A stretch of 64,000 bases of DNA from NCED01 sp035493955. Its GTDB lineage: Bacteria; Pseudomonadota; Alphaproteobacteria; Caulobacterales; Caulobacteraceae. The notes under the pieces were generated by a model that was given only the letters and a program-made list of their open reading frames with translations, did not search any database and was not told the origin of the DNA. Numbering within the stretch: position 1 is the stretch's first letter; each line of letters begins with the position of its first letter. Positions 56,459 through 64,000 of this stretch are shown piece after piece. The DNA lies in assembly GCA_035493955.1 (NCBI GenBank), contig DATJHI010000039.1, positions 12,058-76,057 of the forward strand. The letters run 5' to 3'. The translations under genes were made by a program, and so were the position numbers.

Positions 56459-57238
56459 CTACAGCGACAGCAGCCGCCCATAGCCGTTCACTCGACCGTC
56501 GAGGCCGACCAGCCTCGCCCCGGCCAGGAGCGTATGGGGCATGCTGGCGACGACCGGCGTCCCGCAGCGCTTTTCGAGGGGCGCCAGCAGATTGAGGGTG
56601 TTCAGGCCGCCGCTCGACACGAATATCGCATCGGCGCGGGGAGACGAATCCGACAGCTTCGCCACGAAATCGAACAGGCTCTCGGGCGTGACCTTGGACG
56701 CCCGGCCGGTATCTTCGAGCCCCAGGCCCTTGATCACCAGGGGATCGAATCCCTCTTCCTTGAGGAAACCGTCCAGACGCCGGTTGACCTCAAGATTGTA
56801 GGCGCTCGCCACCACCACGCGGCGCGCCTTCAGCCTGCGAAGGCCTTCGACGACGGCGGTGCTCATGGTGACGCACTTGAGGCCGCTCGCCTTCTCCACG
56901 CGCTCGGTCAGGGTCCGATTGAAGGCCGCGCCCTGGTAGAAGCTCAGGGACGTCCCCATCAGGACGATCCCGTCGACGCCGGTCCTGGCCAGGCGCTCCG
57001 CGGCGGGGGCGATCCGTTCCAGGACCGAGTCGAACCCTTCCGGAGTCATCTGGGCGAGGCCGATGCCCTCCGTCCGGATCCGGATCCGCCCAGGATACAT
57101 CTGCTCGGCTTCCGGCGGGGGCGGCGGGGTCCCCGTCTCCGGCATGATCAGGCCCAGGGACGGTCCTCCGGGACCGGCGGCCATCAGGAGCGGCGCCGCA
57201 AGCGCCGCCTGCAGCAATGTCCGCCGGCTGGTCATCAT
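56459..57238 (-). CDS. Tat-exported arylmalonate decarboxylase-like Asp/Glu racemase superfamily protein
   Basis: This is a 259-residue protein with Tat signal TSRRTLLQA. The mature part follows arylmalonate decarboxylase closely: LYP-like MYPGRIRIR, MTPEGFDSVLERI, LMGTSLSFYQGAAFN (93-107), VTMSTAVVEGLR, SSGGLNTLN (208-216) and NGYGRL at the end. The catalytic Cys188 of the Bordetella enzyme is Ser209 here, and the Gly74 position is Gly95, so neither racemase-type cysteine is present. Export to the periplasm is also unusual. The activity is therefore uncertain. Confidence 0.8.
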   Translation of the reverse strand: MMTSRRTLLQAALAAPLLMAAGPGGPSLGLIMPETGTPPPPPEAEQMYPGRIRIRTEGIGLAQMTPEGFDSVLERIAPAAERLARTGVDGIVLMGTSLSFYQGAAFNRTLTERVEKASGLKCVTMSTAVVEGLRRLKARRVVVASAYNLEVNRRLDGFLKEEGFDPLVIKGLGLEDTGRASKVTPESLFDFVAKLSDSSPRADAIFVSSGGLNTLNLLAPLEKRCGTPVVASMPHTLLAGARLVGLDGRVNGYGRLLSL

Positions 57239-57251
57239 TGCTCCCTCCCCC

Positions 57252-57983
57252 TCAGGATCCGAGGTGTTTGAACGTGGGCATCTTACCCGTCGTGCCGAAG
57301 CGCGATTTGATCGCGTCGACGCCGCAGATGTATTGCTGGATGCGTTCGTCCGGATACAGGGTGAAGGTGTAGCGGGCTGTCCAGGGCTTGGAATACATCT
57401 CGGGATCGTCGACCGTGGCGAGGACTTCCAGCGTCTTGGCGTCGACCTTGCGGACGCGTTCGGTCACCTTCAGCTTCTCGGTGTGCGGCAGTCCGGTGTC
57501 GTCGAGGTAGGTGTCGGGCTTGAAGACGCTGCTGTCGATCACCAGGGTGTCGCCGTCCCAATGGCCGACCGAATTGCCCACATAGCCGGGGTCGGCCGTC
57601 TCCGGGTTCACCTTCTCGTTCATGTAGACGAAGCGGCGCATGTGATCGAACTCATAGGCGATCGTCACCACGTCTGGTTCCTGGAAGATCTGGAAGGGAA
57701 AGCCAGAGCCCCAGATGTTCGGCGGGGGCGGGGGGATGCAGCGCTTCATGTTGCCCAGGCCGGGCAGCTTGCCCAGCATCGCCCGGACCACGGGCTTGTT
57801 CTTGGCGTACTCGGCCGCGCCCGCGGCGGTGAACGGAATGGCCCCGCCGCCCACAGGACGTATGGCCGTCACCTTTTGCTTCGACCACCACACCCCCGAA
57901 ATATCGACGTGGGTCCCCGGTTCGGCAGCATAGGCCGCAGCCGACAAGGCGAAGGACAAACCGAGGCCGACAAAGACTTTCAT
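57252..57983 (-). CDS. secreted protein of unknown function, paralogue A
   Basis: This is a 243-residue protein with a signal peptide ending AAYAAE. DISGVWW, PFQIFQEPDVVTIAYEFDHMRRFVYMN, VGHWDGDTLVIDSS and TERVRKVDAKTLEVLATVDDPEMYSKPWTARYTF define a secreted family widespread in sphingomonads and Acidobacteria with no assigned activity. The beta-rich repeats suggest a lipocalin-like or beta-propeller-like fold (guess). It is 12 bases from the AMDase-like gene and in an apparent operon with paralogue B. Confidence 0.7.
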   Translation of the reverse strand: MKVFVGLGLSFALSAAAYAAEPGTHVDISGVWWSKQKVTAIRPVGGGAIPFTAAGAAEYAKNKPVVRAMLGKLPGLGNMKRCIPPPPPNIWGSGFPFQIFQEPDVVTIAYEFDHMRRFVYMNEKVNPETADPGYVGNSVGHWDGDTLVIDSSVFKPDTYLDDTGLPHTEKLKVTERVRKVDAKTLEVLATVDDPEMYSKPWTARYTFTLYPDERIQQYICGVDAIKSRFGTTGKMPTFKHLGS

Positions 57984-58053
57984 ATCCCGTTCCCTTAGAT
58001 ATTTTCTGTACGGCCGCGTCGGTTTCGCGCGGCTCTGTTCCGCGTGATCGCGA

Positions 58054-58755
58054 TTACTGGTCGTTCAAGTCCTGCAGGTCGCGCTCGTTCTCGGCGTACA
58101 CGCTCTCGTGGATCCGCTCGTTGGGACGGCGACCGTAGACGATCTTCATCTGGAAGGGCCGGGTGAAATCGACGGGATCGTCGAAGGTGATGATGTTCTC
58201 CAGCGACTTGCCGTCGTTGACGAGGCGCAGGCGCATGGTCGTGTGGGTCTTGTCCGACATCTGCACATTGTTGAGCGCGGTCAGGCCGTTGTAGCCGATA
58301 GTGTCGACCACCAGCGTGTCGCCCTCCCAGTGCGCGACCGAATCCCCCAGGAAGCTGGGCTCCACATGGGCCGGATGCTTCGCGTCGATGTGGAAGATGT
58401 CGTACTGGTGATCCTCCTCGAAGAAGAAGGTCACCTGCTTGGGTTGCTGGATGATCTTGAAGTTGAAACGACCGCGCGACGCCTGGATGAAGCCCTTGGG
58501 CCAACCCAGCATGGTGTTGTGGACGATGAACTTGCCTTCTTCGTCGCGCTTGTTGAGATAGTCGAGCTCGGCCTTGGCGGCGGGGGCGATCGGCAAGGGC
58601 AGGCCGTCGACGGTGCGGATTCTTTCCGTTCCGGTCGAATAGAAGGGCTCCACCTGCCAGACGCCGGAGAAATCCGGGGCGGCGCTGGCGGCCGTTCCCG
58701 CCAGCATGACGGCGGCGCCGATCGCCGCCGCGGCGGCAACCTTCAGATCACTCAT
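58054..58755 (-). CDS. secreted protein of unknown function, paralogue B
   Basis: This is a 233-residue protein with a signal peptide ending ASAAP. It shares DFSGVWQ, KIIQQPKQVTFFFEEDHQYDIFHID, VAHWEGDTLVVDTIGYN and LRLVNDGKSLENIITFDDPVDFTRPF with paralogue A, in the same order, indicating duplication. A 70-base gap separates them. The family is unknown functionally; both are probably periplasmic. Confidence 0.7.
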   Translation of the reverse strand: MSDLKVAAAAAIGAAVMLAGTAASAAPDFSGVWQVEPFYSTGTERIRTVDGLPLPIAPAAKAELDYLNKRDEEGKFIVHNTMLGWPKGFIQASRGRFNFKIIQQPKQVTFFFEEDHQYDIFHIDAKHPAHVEPSFLGDSVAHWEGDTLVVDTIGYNGLTALNNVQMSDKTHTTMRLRLVNDGKSLENIITFDDPVDFTRPFQMKIVYGRRPNERIHESVYAENERDLQDLNDQ

Positions 58756-58881
58756 CTCAACTCTCTCCCATCGTCCGGCTTTGAGGAGCCGGATTCTTTG
58801 CTGAAAAGTGCGGTGGTCCGTCCATAGCGACTGTCGCCCGCCCCCCGCAAGGCCGAGCGACCTTGTCTATCGAACATGGCG

Positions 58882-58913
58882 CCGAAGCGGCGACAAGCCC
58901 GTCGCCGCTTCGG
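58882..58913 (-). terminator. strong stem-loop after the tandem esterase gene
   Basis: A 13-base-pair perfect stem (CCGAAGCGGCGAC and its complement) with a 6-base loop lies 10 bases beyond the esterase stop. No T-run follows, so it may be a terminator or an RNA-stabilising hairpin. Confidence 0.55.
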
Positions 58914-58922
58914 AGACCGATT

Positions 58923-60836
58923 TCAGTGAGCGGGGAGGTAGGTCAAGGACCCGTCGGGGTTCCGCCGCCATTGCTTGAAATAGTCCCAGATCATCTGGTT
59001 TTCGCGCGCATCGCCGCCATGCATCATGTCGGAGACCCATATCCAGCTGAACAGGGGCAAGGGCTTGGGATCGGCGCTCAGATAGTCGTGGCGCTCGAAA
59101 CGACCCGCCGGATAATGGGCGTCGACCCCGGTCTTGGTCACCTTCCCGCCCAGTACGACGATGTCATAAGGGGCGACGAAGTCGCTGTCGAAGCGCTCGA
59201 CCCGGTCCGGCGCGGCGACGTTGTTGTAGGCCTTCAAATAATTGATTTCGTTGGCCAGCGGGCTTTTCGCCTCGATCTTGCCGTCGCTCGAGCCGCCGTC
59301 CGTGGTGCCGACGATGACCAGCATCGGTAGACGGATGTCGCCCGGGACCTTGGCCTTGGCGACTTGGGATTTTATGTCGGCGGTGAGCTCAGGCATGATG
59401 CCGCTGGTGGGCGACACGGCGGCGAAAGCGCGCGGATTGGTCATGCCCGCAGCCCGGGTCAGGCTGCCGCCGACCGAGAAGCCCAGCATATAGATCCGGG
59501 TCGGATCGACGCTGTAGTTCGCTTCCGCCTCGGCGATGACCTGGTTCACGTACTTGAGGTCGGGGCTGTCGGCGGTAGTGGGCGTCCAGGCGTTGTTGAA
59601 GCCGTTCAGATAGATGGTGATGAAGCCTTCCTTCTCGCCGACCTCATGCATCTTGATCTGCTGCAGGTACATCCACGGCGGATAGGAAAAGCCGTGCGCG
59701 GCGAGGACCAGCGGCATGGGCTGGCCCTTGCGGTAGCTGGAGGGGGTCTTGACGTAATATTTGTAGGTGCGGTCGCCGACCTGGGTCGTGCGGACCTCGA
59801 ACATGCGATTGACCTCGTCCTGGGTCATCATCGACATGAGCGTGCCGTTCGGCGAGTCGGTGGCGCGGGCGACACGGCGGAAGAACTGGGTCCAGATCGT
59901 CGAGGCCAGGGCCTCGTCGTACTTGGCGCCGGCGGGCAGGACCGTGGTGCGGACCTGCTGAGCCGGATTGGCGGCGTTGGTGTAGACCGCGGTCTGCAGG
60001 CCGCCGATGACCTGGTTGCTGGCCGCCGCGGCGCCGACGCCGTCGGCGCGCTTCCAATAGTTGGCGAGGACGGTCTGGCGGGCGTCCGGAGCGCCCGTGG
60101 TCAGGAGCCAGGCCGCGACCGGGATCTCCTTCCGGGCGGGACGCCATTGCGGCACGAGGCTCTTGTCGCCGCGCTGGTTTACGAAATAGCCCTGGGCCGG
60201 CTGGTCGCCCTTGGCGAGGTCGGCGCGGTAGGCAGTCCCGTTCAGGGTCGCCACGCCCGCGAACAGGCCCGGGTTGGCGATGGCGAAGGCTTGGGCCACC
60301 GCGCCGCCGACCCCGTCGCCGGTGATGTAGTGGTAGGAGTTGTAGGTCAGGAAACGCTGCGGGTTCGGCCCGGGAAAGCTCAGGTTGGCGGGAATGCTGT
60401 CGAACAGGAGCTTGAGGTAGCCCTCCTCGATGTTGCCGGAAAACCAGGTCTTGTTCAGGGCCTCGGGGTAGACGACCACGAAGCCGTTGTCCTCGGCCAC
60501 CTTGCTCCAGCCCGAGCGGGCGGCGAACTGCTCGACCGTCTCGCCGTTGTCGTGCAGGGCGTAGACGATCATGTTGTAGGAGTGGGCGTTGGCGATCTTG
60601 GTCGAGGCGTAGAACCAGTAGCTGCGCTTGGGAGCCGCGCCGGCGAAGACGCCGCCGACGGCGGTGAGCTCCACCTTGCGCAGGGCGTAGGGCCCCTCGG
60701 CCGCATGGGCCAGACCCGGCGCGACGCCGACCAGCAGGATCACCGCGACCGCGGCGAGGCCTGCCCTGACGCCGTGGGACAGGTCCCGCGCCAATCCTCC
60801 CCAGGATCGCCAGTTCCATCCGGCTGAGAATTTCAT
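58923..60836 (-). CDS. tandem alpha/beta hydrolase (PHB depolymerase/esterase-like), N-terminal half inactive
   Basis: This is a 637-residue secreted protein (signal helix about 25-46). Two alpha/beta-hydrolase modules are visible. The C-terminal one has VLAAHGFSY and nucleophile Ser454 in GFSVGG, as in polyhydroxybutyrate depolymerase or feruloyl-esterase-like proteins. The N-terminal one (about 75-320) has the equivalent motif as GDGVGG (173-178), so its nucleophile is lost. The dead half may serve substrate binding. Substrate unknown; a short-chain polyester or aromatic ester is possible. Confidence 0.8.
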   Translation of the reverse strand: MKFSAGWNWRSWGGLARDLSHGVRAGLAAVAVILLVGVAPGLAHAAEGPYALRKVELTAVGGVFAGAAPKRSYWFYASTKIANAHSYNMIVYALHDNGETVEQFAARSGWSKVAEDNGFVVVYPEALNKTWFSGNIEEGYLKLLFDSIPANLSFPGPNPQRFLTYNSYHYITGDGVGGAVAQAFAIANPGLFAGVATLNGTAYRADLAKGDQPAQGYFVNQRGDKSLVPQWRPARKEIPVAAWLLTTGAPDARQTVLANYWKRADGVGAAAASNQVIGGLQTAVYTNAANPAQQVRTTVLPAGAKYDEALASTIWTQFFRRVARATDSPNGTLMSMMTQDEVNRMFEVRTTQVGDRTYKYYVKTPSSYRKGQPMPLVLAAHGFSYPPWMYLQQIKMHEVGEKEGFITIYLNGFNNAWTPTTADSPDLKYVNQVIAEAEANYSVDPTRIYMLGFSVGGSLTRAAGMTNPRAFAAVSPTSGIMPELTADIKSQVAKAKVPGDIRLPMLVIVGTTDGGSSDGKIEAKSPLANEINYLKAYNNVAAPDRVERFDSDFVAPYDIVVLGGKVTKTGVDAHYPAGRFERHDYLSADPKPLPLFSWIWVSDMMHGGDARENQMIWDYFKQWRRNPDGSLTYLPAH

Positions 60837-60908
60837 CTTTTTTCCTGTCCGCTATGAACGCTTTTGAACAACCGATCCCTCAGACGGGCCTAAGATGAAG
60901 GCCGCCGT

Positions 60909-61973
60909 CTACAAGACCTGGCACAACAGAGACACCTGGGACCGTTTGTCGTCTGGGTCCGGGAAAGGATTGCGACAGTAAAAGCTGCGGTTTCCCGGTT
61001 GCAGGACGAGCCGCGCCGCGCCGTTGGCGACGGCCTGGACCGACGACGGCGTTCCCTCCGGCAGGCCTCCCCTCGCCTCCGCCTCGGCGCAGGTGACCTC
61101 CATGGGCGCATTCTTCCTGTAGGTGGTGTGCTTGCAGAAATAGGCCTTGCCGCCGACCGCCATCCAGCCGTGGCCGGCCTGCACCGCCGAGATCACCGGC
61201 GGCGTCGAGGTGGCCGGCATGTGATCGCCCTCCCGGGGATTGTCGGCGACGGCGCACGTCTCCGCGCCGCGGCCCAACTGACGGCAATATTCCACCTTGC
61301 CGCTGCCGCCCGGCGCCCAGCGCCAACGTTCGGTGAGACGGTCGCCGGCCTTGACCGTGACCGAGACTGGCTGGGGCGGGCCAGGCGGAGCCGCGGGGGG
61401 TCTGGGCCCGGCGGGCGCGCCGCCGCCGGCGGGAACGGGATCGGCGGGGAAAGCGACCGCCTCCTCGAAGCGGACCGCGTCGGCGATGTTGTCTCCCGCG
61501 TCGGGGGGAAGGCTCTTGCCCTCGGCGATGTAGAGCCGCTTGTTATAGGTGAAGATCTGCAGCATCGACTCGCTGCCGTCCCGGTGGACGACATTGAGTT
61601 CGCGCCCAAAGAGGCGGCGAGCCGCGGTCCCCGGGTTGCCGGACCGGGACGGTATGTCCAGCCTGACCTTGCCGGTCTTGGCGAAGGCCCGGGCCGCCAG
61701 ATCGATCGCGGCGTCGCCTTCGACGGGCGCCTTGGCGATGTCCACCACGGTCACGCTGAAGATCAGGGAACCCTGGCGCAGCGTATGGACGTGCGTCGGA
61801 TACGTGGCTCCGTCCGCCATGGTGAAGACGCCGCTTCGGATGGTCGGAGAGCCCGGGAAGGTGACGGTGAACCCGTCCGCAGCGGACAGGTATTCGGTCC
61901 AGGTCTGGGTCTGGGCCCAGGCCGGAGCGGAGACGAAGATCGCCGCCGCGGCGGCAAAGGTCTGGATGCGCAC
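60909..61973 (-). CDS. secreted hypothetical protein, 354 residues
   Basis: The signal peptide ends APAWAQ. The N-terminal domain (about 25-180) reads WTEYLSAADGFTVTFPGSP, a pattern seen in small secreted beta-proteins. A Pro/Ala/Gly-rich linker (about 182-204) leads to a second domain with several cysteines (EYCRQLGRG.ETC, YFCKHTTY, TCAEAE, FYCRNPF, LLCQVL) that may form disulfides. No catalytic motif is recognised. It is 6 bases from the DUF6152 gene and probably in its operon. Confidence 0.65.
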   Translation of the reverse strand: MRIQTFAAAAAIFVSAPAWAQTQTWTEYLSAADGFTVTFPGSPTIRSGVFTMADGATYPTHVHTLRQGSLIFSVTVVDIAKAPVEGDAAIDLAARAFAKTGKVRLDIPSRSGNPGTAARRLFGRELNVVHRDGSESMLQIFTYNKRLYIAEGKSLPPDAGDNIADAVRFEEAVAFPADPVPAGGGAPAGPRPPAAPPGPPQPVSVTVKAGDRLTERWRWAPGGSGKVEYCRQLGRGAETCAVADNPREGDHMPATSTPPVISAVQAGHGWMAVGGKAYFCKHTTYRKNAPMEVTCAEAEARGGLPEGTPSSVQAVANGAARLVLQPGNRSFYCRNPFPDPDDKRSQVSLLCQVL

Positions 61974-61979
61974 GATCGG

Positions 61980-62438
61980 TCAGTCCTGGCCGGCTTGGAT
62001 GGCGGAGGTGATAAAGGTGGGCCGCCCGCCCTGCGCCACTTGGTGCCCGTTGGCCAAGACGGCGGAAACGAAGGCTCCGCCCACCGAGCCTGTCCTCAAC
62101 GGATGGATGGATACGGTGATCTTGTCGCCGGGCTTGATCTTTTCGCTGGCCTTGTCCCCCATCAGACCCATTTCCTCAATCTGGTGCGGCCCGCCCATCT
62201 CGATCGCCCAGACCACCGGCTTGCCGTTCCGGCCCGGGGCCATGATCCTGAGCCAGGAATGCGGATTGATGACTTCCAACTGGGTGACGGTGCCCTCGAC
62301 CTTGACCGTCTTGCGCTGGTCGAACATGGCGAAGGAGTGGTGGGCCGTAGCGGAAGCCGAGGCGATCGCCGCCAAGCCCACGGCGCCCAGGCAGGTCAGC
62401 GTCGGACGCCAGCTTCTGACGATGTTTGCACGTTCCAT
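61980..62438 (-). CDS. DUF6152 family periplasmic protein
   Basis: This is a 152-residue protein with a signal peptide and the family core HHSFAMFDQRKTVKVEGTV, then NPHSWLRIM (about 34-69). The conserved His-His at the mature N-terminus suggests metal binding, but the function is unknown. The ATG at 62438 has GGAGGAAG upstream; the frame open further upstream has no start support. Confidence 0.8.
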   Translation of the reverse strand: MERANIVRSWRPTLTCLGAVGLAAIASASATAHHSFAMFDQRKTVKVEGTVTQLEVINPHSWLRIMAPGRNGKPVVWAIEMGGPHQIEEMGLMGDKASEKIKPGDKITVSIHPLRTGSVGGAFVSAVLANGHQVAQGGRPTFITSAIQAGQD

Positions 62439-62638
62439 GGCATCTTCCTCCGTCACATAGAAAGTGGAGGCCTCAACCACGCCGACAAGTCGGCGGGCCG
62501 AACCTCCCAATTGGAGCAGTATGTTTACTTGCTGCGAGAACCAGTTGCAGCATGCCCCATATACTGTCAACGCACTCCTTTACTTTCGCGGCGCGGCCCC
62601 CCCGACGACGACATCGCCCGGGGGCCGGCCCGATCCGG

Positions 62639-64000
62639 CTAGTACTGGGCCCTCAGGCTGAAGGTGTAGTAACGGCCGACGACGTCGTCGGAGGCGTCCA
62701 AGGCGCTGTTGCTGCCCGGGGTCCCGACAAAGTTGGCTCCGGGCGAGATCCGCGGCTGCCGGTCGAACAGGTTGGACACCGCAAGCGAAGCCTGCAGGTC
62801 GTGGCCGGCCACCTTGAAGCGGTAGGCGACGCTCATATCGTGCAACATGTACGAGGGCAGGTCCGGGCTGGCGTAGAACAGCAGCGGATTGCCCGTCTGC
62901 TTGACCGGACTGGAATAGCGGGCCTGCCAGTTCAGCGAGAACGGACCGGCCGTATAGCCGGCCAACAGGGTGACCCGGTGGGCGGCAAGGCCGACGACGC
63001 TGGTCGTGTCGGCGACGCCTGAACTGTTCACCACCGGCGAACTCGCGAACGACCGGGTCTTCAGGACCGGCTGGTAGGTGTAGAGCAGCCGCAGGTCGAG
63101 CGCCCCCGGAACGCTCGGAACGATGTCGGCGAGGGCGACGCGGTAGCTCGCCTCCACGTCGACCCCGTGGGTGAACTGCGACGCCACGTTCAGGCTGGTG
63201 CTGAGGACGGAGGTCGGGAAGTTCGCCGCCGAGTGGTCGCTGAACGGCAACGGCCGCACGATCAGGGCGCACAGGGACGAGGTCCCGCCCGAGGCTTCGC
63301 ACTCCGCCAACACCGCGGCATTGTTGCCGGCGACGCTGCCGATGCCGTTGGCGATGTCGATGTTGTAGTAATCGACCGACAGGCCGAAGCGCGGGAACCA
63401 CGAGGGACGATAGACCGCCCCGATGGTGGTGGTGCGCGCGATTTCCGGCACCAGGCTCTTGTTGCCCCCGCCGATAAGGAAGGTGTTGCTCGCCCGGCCC
63501 GTGTGCGGGTCGTTTACGGTCACCCCCGAGACGGTCTGGCCGGAATAGAGGTCGTTCAGGGTGGGCGCGCGGATGTCGCGGCTTTCGGTGTAGCGGATCC
63601 GCAGGTCGTCGAAGGGCTCGTAGTTCAGCCCCGCCTTCCAGCTCCAGACCACGCCGCTCGAGCTGTAATTGGTGTAGCGGGCCGCGCCGGTCACATCCAG
63701 GCGCTTGATCCAGGGCATGTCCTTCAGGATCGGCAGGGCCGCTTCGCCGCCGGCTTCCCAGACCGAGTTGTGGCCCGACTGGGGAGACAGCAGATCGAAG
63801 GCGTAGATCGTGCGGTTGGTCGCCCCAGCGCGGATGCCGGTCAGGACGACTGGCGCGGCGGGATCGGCGGTGCTGGTCTGGGCGATGCTCTGGCGGCGGT
63901 ACTCGAAGTTCAGGGCCACCGACAGCGGGCCGGCCCAGCCCTCGATCACGTCGCCCGAGATGCTGCCGGCGAAGTCCTCCATCTTGTTCAGCACCTGGAA
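62639..64000 (-). CDS. TonB-dependent receptor, C-terminal part (runs off right edge)
   Basis: The frame is open to the window edge and encodes the last ~453 residues of a receptor: barrel strands with YEPFDDLRIRYTESRDIRAPTLNDLY, VDYYNIDIANGIGS, the C-terminal VSNLFDRQPR block and an end of FSLRAQY with terminal aromatic. The signal peptide, TonB box and plug lie beyond the window. It resembles receptors with the RYxESRDIRAPxLxDLY motif common in sphingomonads. It is upstream of, and co-oriented with, the DUF6152-esterase genes, so it may feed them. Confidence 0.9.
   Translation of the reverse strand, partial: FQVLNKMEDFAGSISGDVIEGWAGPLSVALNFEYRRQSIAQTSTADPAAPVVLTGIRAGATNRTIYAFDLLSPQSGHNSVWEAGGEAALPILKDMPWIKRLDVTGAARYTNYSSSGVVWSWKAGLNYEPFDDLRIRYTESRDIRAPTLNDLYSGQTVSGVTVNDPHTGRASNTFLIGGGNKSLVPEIARTTTIGAVYRPSWFPRFGLSVDYYNIDIANGIGSVAGNNAAVLAECEASGGTSSLCALIVRPLPFSDHSAANFPTSVLSTSLNVASQFTHGVDVEASYRVALADIVPSVPGALDLRLLYTYQPVLKTRSFASSPVVNSSGVADTTSVVGLAAHRVTLLAGYTAGPFSLNWQARYSSPVKQTGNPLLFYASPDLPSYMLHDMSVAYRFKVAGHDLQASLAVSNLFDRQPRISPGANFVGTPGSNSALDASDDVVGRYYTFSLRAQY

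Noticed and set aside
62580..63401. Minus-strand frame inside the third TonB receptor
   Set aside because: Alternative frame of the receptor barrel, rich in Arg, Pro and Gly without motifs.

Overview
The window is chromosomal DNA of a high-GC alphaproteobacterium, most likely a Caulobacteraceae member such as Phenylobacterium or Caulobacter (inference). The evidence is strongly GC-biased third codon positions, a MucR/Ros regulator, an HWE-type histidine kinase, three TonB-dependent receptors, many Tat-exported proteins and a dispersed double-hairpin repeat. Most genes sit in tight operons with ATGA, TGATG or GTGA overlaps. I see no plasmid, phage-structural, transposase or CRISPR genes. The only debris is a truncated tail-fibre-type S74 domain beside a simple-sequence inverted repeat.

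Left part (1-13.8 kb), mainly housekeeping. The left edge cuts a SAM methyltransferase. A leftward sulfate-assimilation operon follows (cobA, DUF2849, cysI, DUF934, cysH, fpr). Next come a LysR regulator, a Tat-exported FAD oxidoreductase and a tandem pair of the dispersed repeat. An Hpt protein with mucR, then a matB-corA-S1/P1 nuclease operon and tRNA-Lys(CTT), complete the region.

Catabolic part (14-37 kb). A rightward operon encodes flavin reductase, aldehyde dehydrogenase, luciferase-like monooxygenase, alpha/beta hydrolase and carboxymuconolactone-decarboxylase-like protein, followed by a glycine-betaine-type ABC transporter. This looks like an oxidative route for an unknown, possibly quaternary-amine or N-heterocyclic, substrate. 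Facing it are a class III aminotransferase with a semialdehyde dehydrogenase, an Lrp/AsnC regulator, alanine dehydrogenase, a secreted M20 amidohydrolase with a TonB receptor, and a PucR-type regulator. Divergent from the regulator are an AA_synth-family protein, a second semialdehyde dehydrogenase and a Tat-exported amidohydrolase. Together they suggest uptake and breakdown of peptides or N-acyl amino compounds ending in succinate and pyruvate.

Signalling and division part (37-44.5 kb). A TonB receptor, a periplasmic YfiR protein, a membrane PAS-HWE histidine kinase and a single-domain receiver form one operon. It is a plausible outer-membrane-to-cytoplasm signalling cassette and my leading candidate for an under-described system. 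Next to it lies an FtsZ paralogue with a short tail, outside any division cluster, and a small protein resembling the RNA polymerase alpha C-terminal domain.

Right part (44.6-64 kb). This holds an SDR, an aldo/keto reductase, a lid-type hydrolase with an SsuABC-like transporter, another hydrolase, and an MFS transporter translationally coupled to a solute-binding lipoprotein. It also contains three paralogous Tat-exported small proteins, an arylmalonate-decarboxylase-like protein lacking the catalytic cysteine, two secreted paralogues of unknown function, a tandem esterase with one dead domain, DUF6491 and DUF6152 proteins, and a third TonB receptor cut by the right edge. It reads as a secreted and periplasmic catabolic island for unknown, perhaps aromatic or lactone-type, substrates.
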